A stretch of 5,708 bases of DNA from an uncultured Treponema sp. (GTDB lineage: Bacteria > Spirochaetota > Spirochaetia > Treponematales > Treponemataceae), in NCBI GenBank assembly GCA_905372205.1, contig CAJPOH010000076.1, positions 1 through 5,708 on the forward strand, read 5' to 3'. Position 1 is the first letter of the stretch. The number at the start of each line of letters is the position of its first letter. Both the position numbers and the translations under genes were made by a program. Positions 4,523 through 5,708 of this stretch are shown here, piece after piece. The notes under the pieces are model-generated. The model did not search any database. It had not been told where the DNA came from and saw only the letters and a list, made by a program, of their open reading frames with translations.

Positions 4523-5708
4523 TCATCCAATAAAAAACAAAACATCCACAACCATTGCAAAAGCAAATAGCAAAGCTATAAAAGCAAAGCCTATAAACTG
4601 CACGCGATATGTTATTTTAGGTGAGATTTCATGTCGCAAAACAGCTTCAATAAGTGATAGGAGTATTAAGCCACCATCAAGTACAGGAATTGGAAGTAAG
4701 TTCATAATAAAAAGAGAGATTGATATTATAGCAACAAATGATAAAAGACTTGCCCACCCTTCTGCCATGCTACTTTTAAAGCCTTCTTGAGCTACGTCTC
4801 CTATCATATGGGTAATACGCAAAGGACCAGAAACTGCCTGCCTTAAATCTATTCCCTTAAAAAGCAGAGCGAAGCCTTTGAACGTGAGTAAGATTGTTTC
4901 ATGTGTTTTAACAAAACCTTGTACTATGCTAGAAAAAAAACCAGTAGCCCTTACAACTACTTTTTGACTTTGAAAAGAAAGTCCTAAATCAACCCCACCT
5001 TTTTCAAGACGAACAATGTAAATTTCTTTTTCAAGCACAATTCCTTCACGCTCAATTTCAATGGTTGTCTTTTCTACTTGACTTTCGTAAAGACTATTCA
5101 GCTCTTCTTGCAATTCAATAGTATTGTCTACATTTTTTTTGTTAATACTTCTTATTATGTCGCCTTTTTTTAAACCTGCATTGTAAGAAGCTCCATTTGA
5201 AGAAATGTCTTCAATTTTTAACTTGACAAAAGGATAAATACCTATGAGTCCTGAGCCTGTTTTTGGGTTTAGTTTTGGTGTTATCTTTTTTTCAAAAACT
5301 ACTCCATCTCTTTCAATTTTGAACATCAGTGGCTTATTTGCCGCTGTCACAACTTCAAGCATTATTTCACGAAAATTAGTAGTTTTTTTTCCATTAATCT
5401 CTATAATTTTATCTCCAATCTGCAATCCAGCTTCTTTTGCACTTGTTAAAACGCTGGAATCATAGCAATGTATTGGTGCTATAGTATTTGAATATGTGTG
5501 ATAAGTAGCTCCCATTGAACTAATTATTGCAAAACACACTACAGCCGAAATATAGTTTGCAAAAGGCCCAGCAAACGCAATCAATATTCGTTTAATAGGA
5601 GATGCACTGTATAGTCCACCTTCTTCTTTTGGAATTGTTGATAAGTTTTCTTCCAAAGCTTTAACAAAAGCCTTCTCACCTTTCATTCCGCAATAACCAC
5701 CCATGGGA
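4523..5708 (-). CDS. rseP: RseP, site-2 intramembrane zinc metalloprotease (5' end cut by window edge)
   Basis: At least 394 C-terminal residues are present. The frame stays open past the apparent ATG at 5704: the codon before it is Pro, giving the conserved P-x-GGY (PMGGYCGMKGE), which in family members lies about 60 residues into the protein. The true start, first membrane helix and HExxH zinc site are thus outside. Counting from Met at 5704: membrane segment about 38-62 with AGPFANY (45-51); PDZ 1 about 85-145 (AGLQIGDKIIEINGK); PDZ 2 about 165-232 (AGLKKGDIIRSINKK); then membrane helices about 317-337 and 367-391, with NLLPIPVLDGG (335-345) supplying the Asp zinc ligand. RseP cleaves single-pass membrane substrates such as anti-sigma factors and signal-peptide remnants in the inner membrane; the PDZ pair filters substrates that have already been trimmed. 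The substrate here is unknown. fabZ follows in the same direction. Confidence 0.95.
   Translation of the reverse strand, partial: PMGGYCGMKGEKAFVKALEENLSTIPKEEGGLYSASPIKRILIAFAGPFANYISAVVCFAIISSMGATYHTYSNTIAPIHCYDSSVLTSAKEAGLQIGDKIIEINGKKTTNFREIMLEVVTAANKPLMFKIERDGVVFEKKITPKLNPKTGSGLIGIYPFVKLKIEDISSNGASYNAGLKKGDIIRSINKKNVDNTIELQEELNSLYESQVEKTTIEIEREGIVLEKEIYIVRLEKGGVDLGLSFQSQKVVVRATGFFSSIVQGFVKTHETILLTFKGFALLFKGIDLRQAVSGPLRITHMIGDVAQEGFKSSMAEGWASLLSFVAIISISLFIMNLLPIPVLDGGLILLSLIEAVLRHEISPKITYRVQFIGFAFIALLFAFAMVVDVLFFIG

Noticed and set aside
5244..5465. 73-codon open frame on the + strand opposite rseP
   Set aside because: It lies opposite the PDZ region of rseP and shows no independent start signals.
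5702..5704. ATG at 5704 as the start of rseP
   Set aside because: It falls within the conserved P-x-GGY motif that lies about 60 residues inside RseP proteins, and the frame remains open to the window edge, so it is an internal Met.

Overview
The window (about 36% G+C by eye) looks like chromosomal DNA of a diderm bacterium, most likely an AT-rich spirochaete of the Treponema type. Three successive genes on the + strand encode short lipoprotein signal peptides with spirochaete-tolerant lipoboxes (LASC, LSSC, LISC), each with the acylated cysteine at residue 19. The - strand carries an RseP homologue with the GGYCGMKGE signature after the first membrane segment. The taxonomic assignment rests on recall and is moderate only; other AT-rich diderms such as Fibrobacter relatives are not excluded.

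Positions 1-3918 (+ strand) hold a four-gene envelope locus. A near-ideal housekeeping promoter (TTGACA, 18 bp, TATAAT; 55-84) leads into (1) a lipoprotein that I read as a divergent LPP20-like protein (127-783); (2) an LpoB-family lipoprotein (804-1412), named for the activator of penicillin-binding protein 1b in enterobacteria; (3) a COG3014-type lipoprotein with TPR-like repeats (1475-2905); and (4) an LPP20-domain exported protein (2893-3918). A good intrinsic terminator (1430-1464) separates genes 2 and 3, and no room remains after it for a promoter, so genes 3-4 probably depend on read-through. Genes 3 and 4 overlap by 13 bp, and gene 4 has no visible ribosome binding site, which suggests translational coupling. 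LpoB, COG3014 and LPP20 proteins are, to my knowledge, often found side by side in diderm genomes, but the combined function is not established. I consider this locus the most interesting part of the window.

Positions 3919-4014 are a short convergent intergenic region with a perfect 12-bp dyad that lacks a T-tract on either strand.

Positions 4015-5708 (- strand) hold fabZ (3-hydroxyacyl-ACP dehydratase, 4015-4461), preceded by the 3' nine-tenths of rseP (site-2 intramembrane metalloprotease with two PDZ domains, 4523-5708), whose N terminus and HExxH zinc site lie beyond the window edge. These two are ordinary envelope and lipid housekeeping genes. No RNA genes, mobile elements, CRISPR arrays or long repeats were seen.
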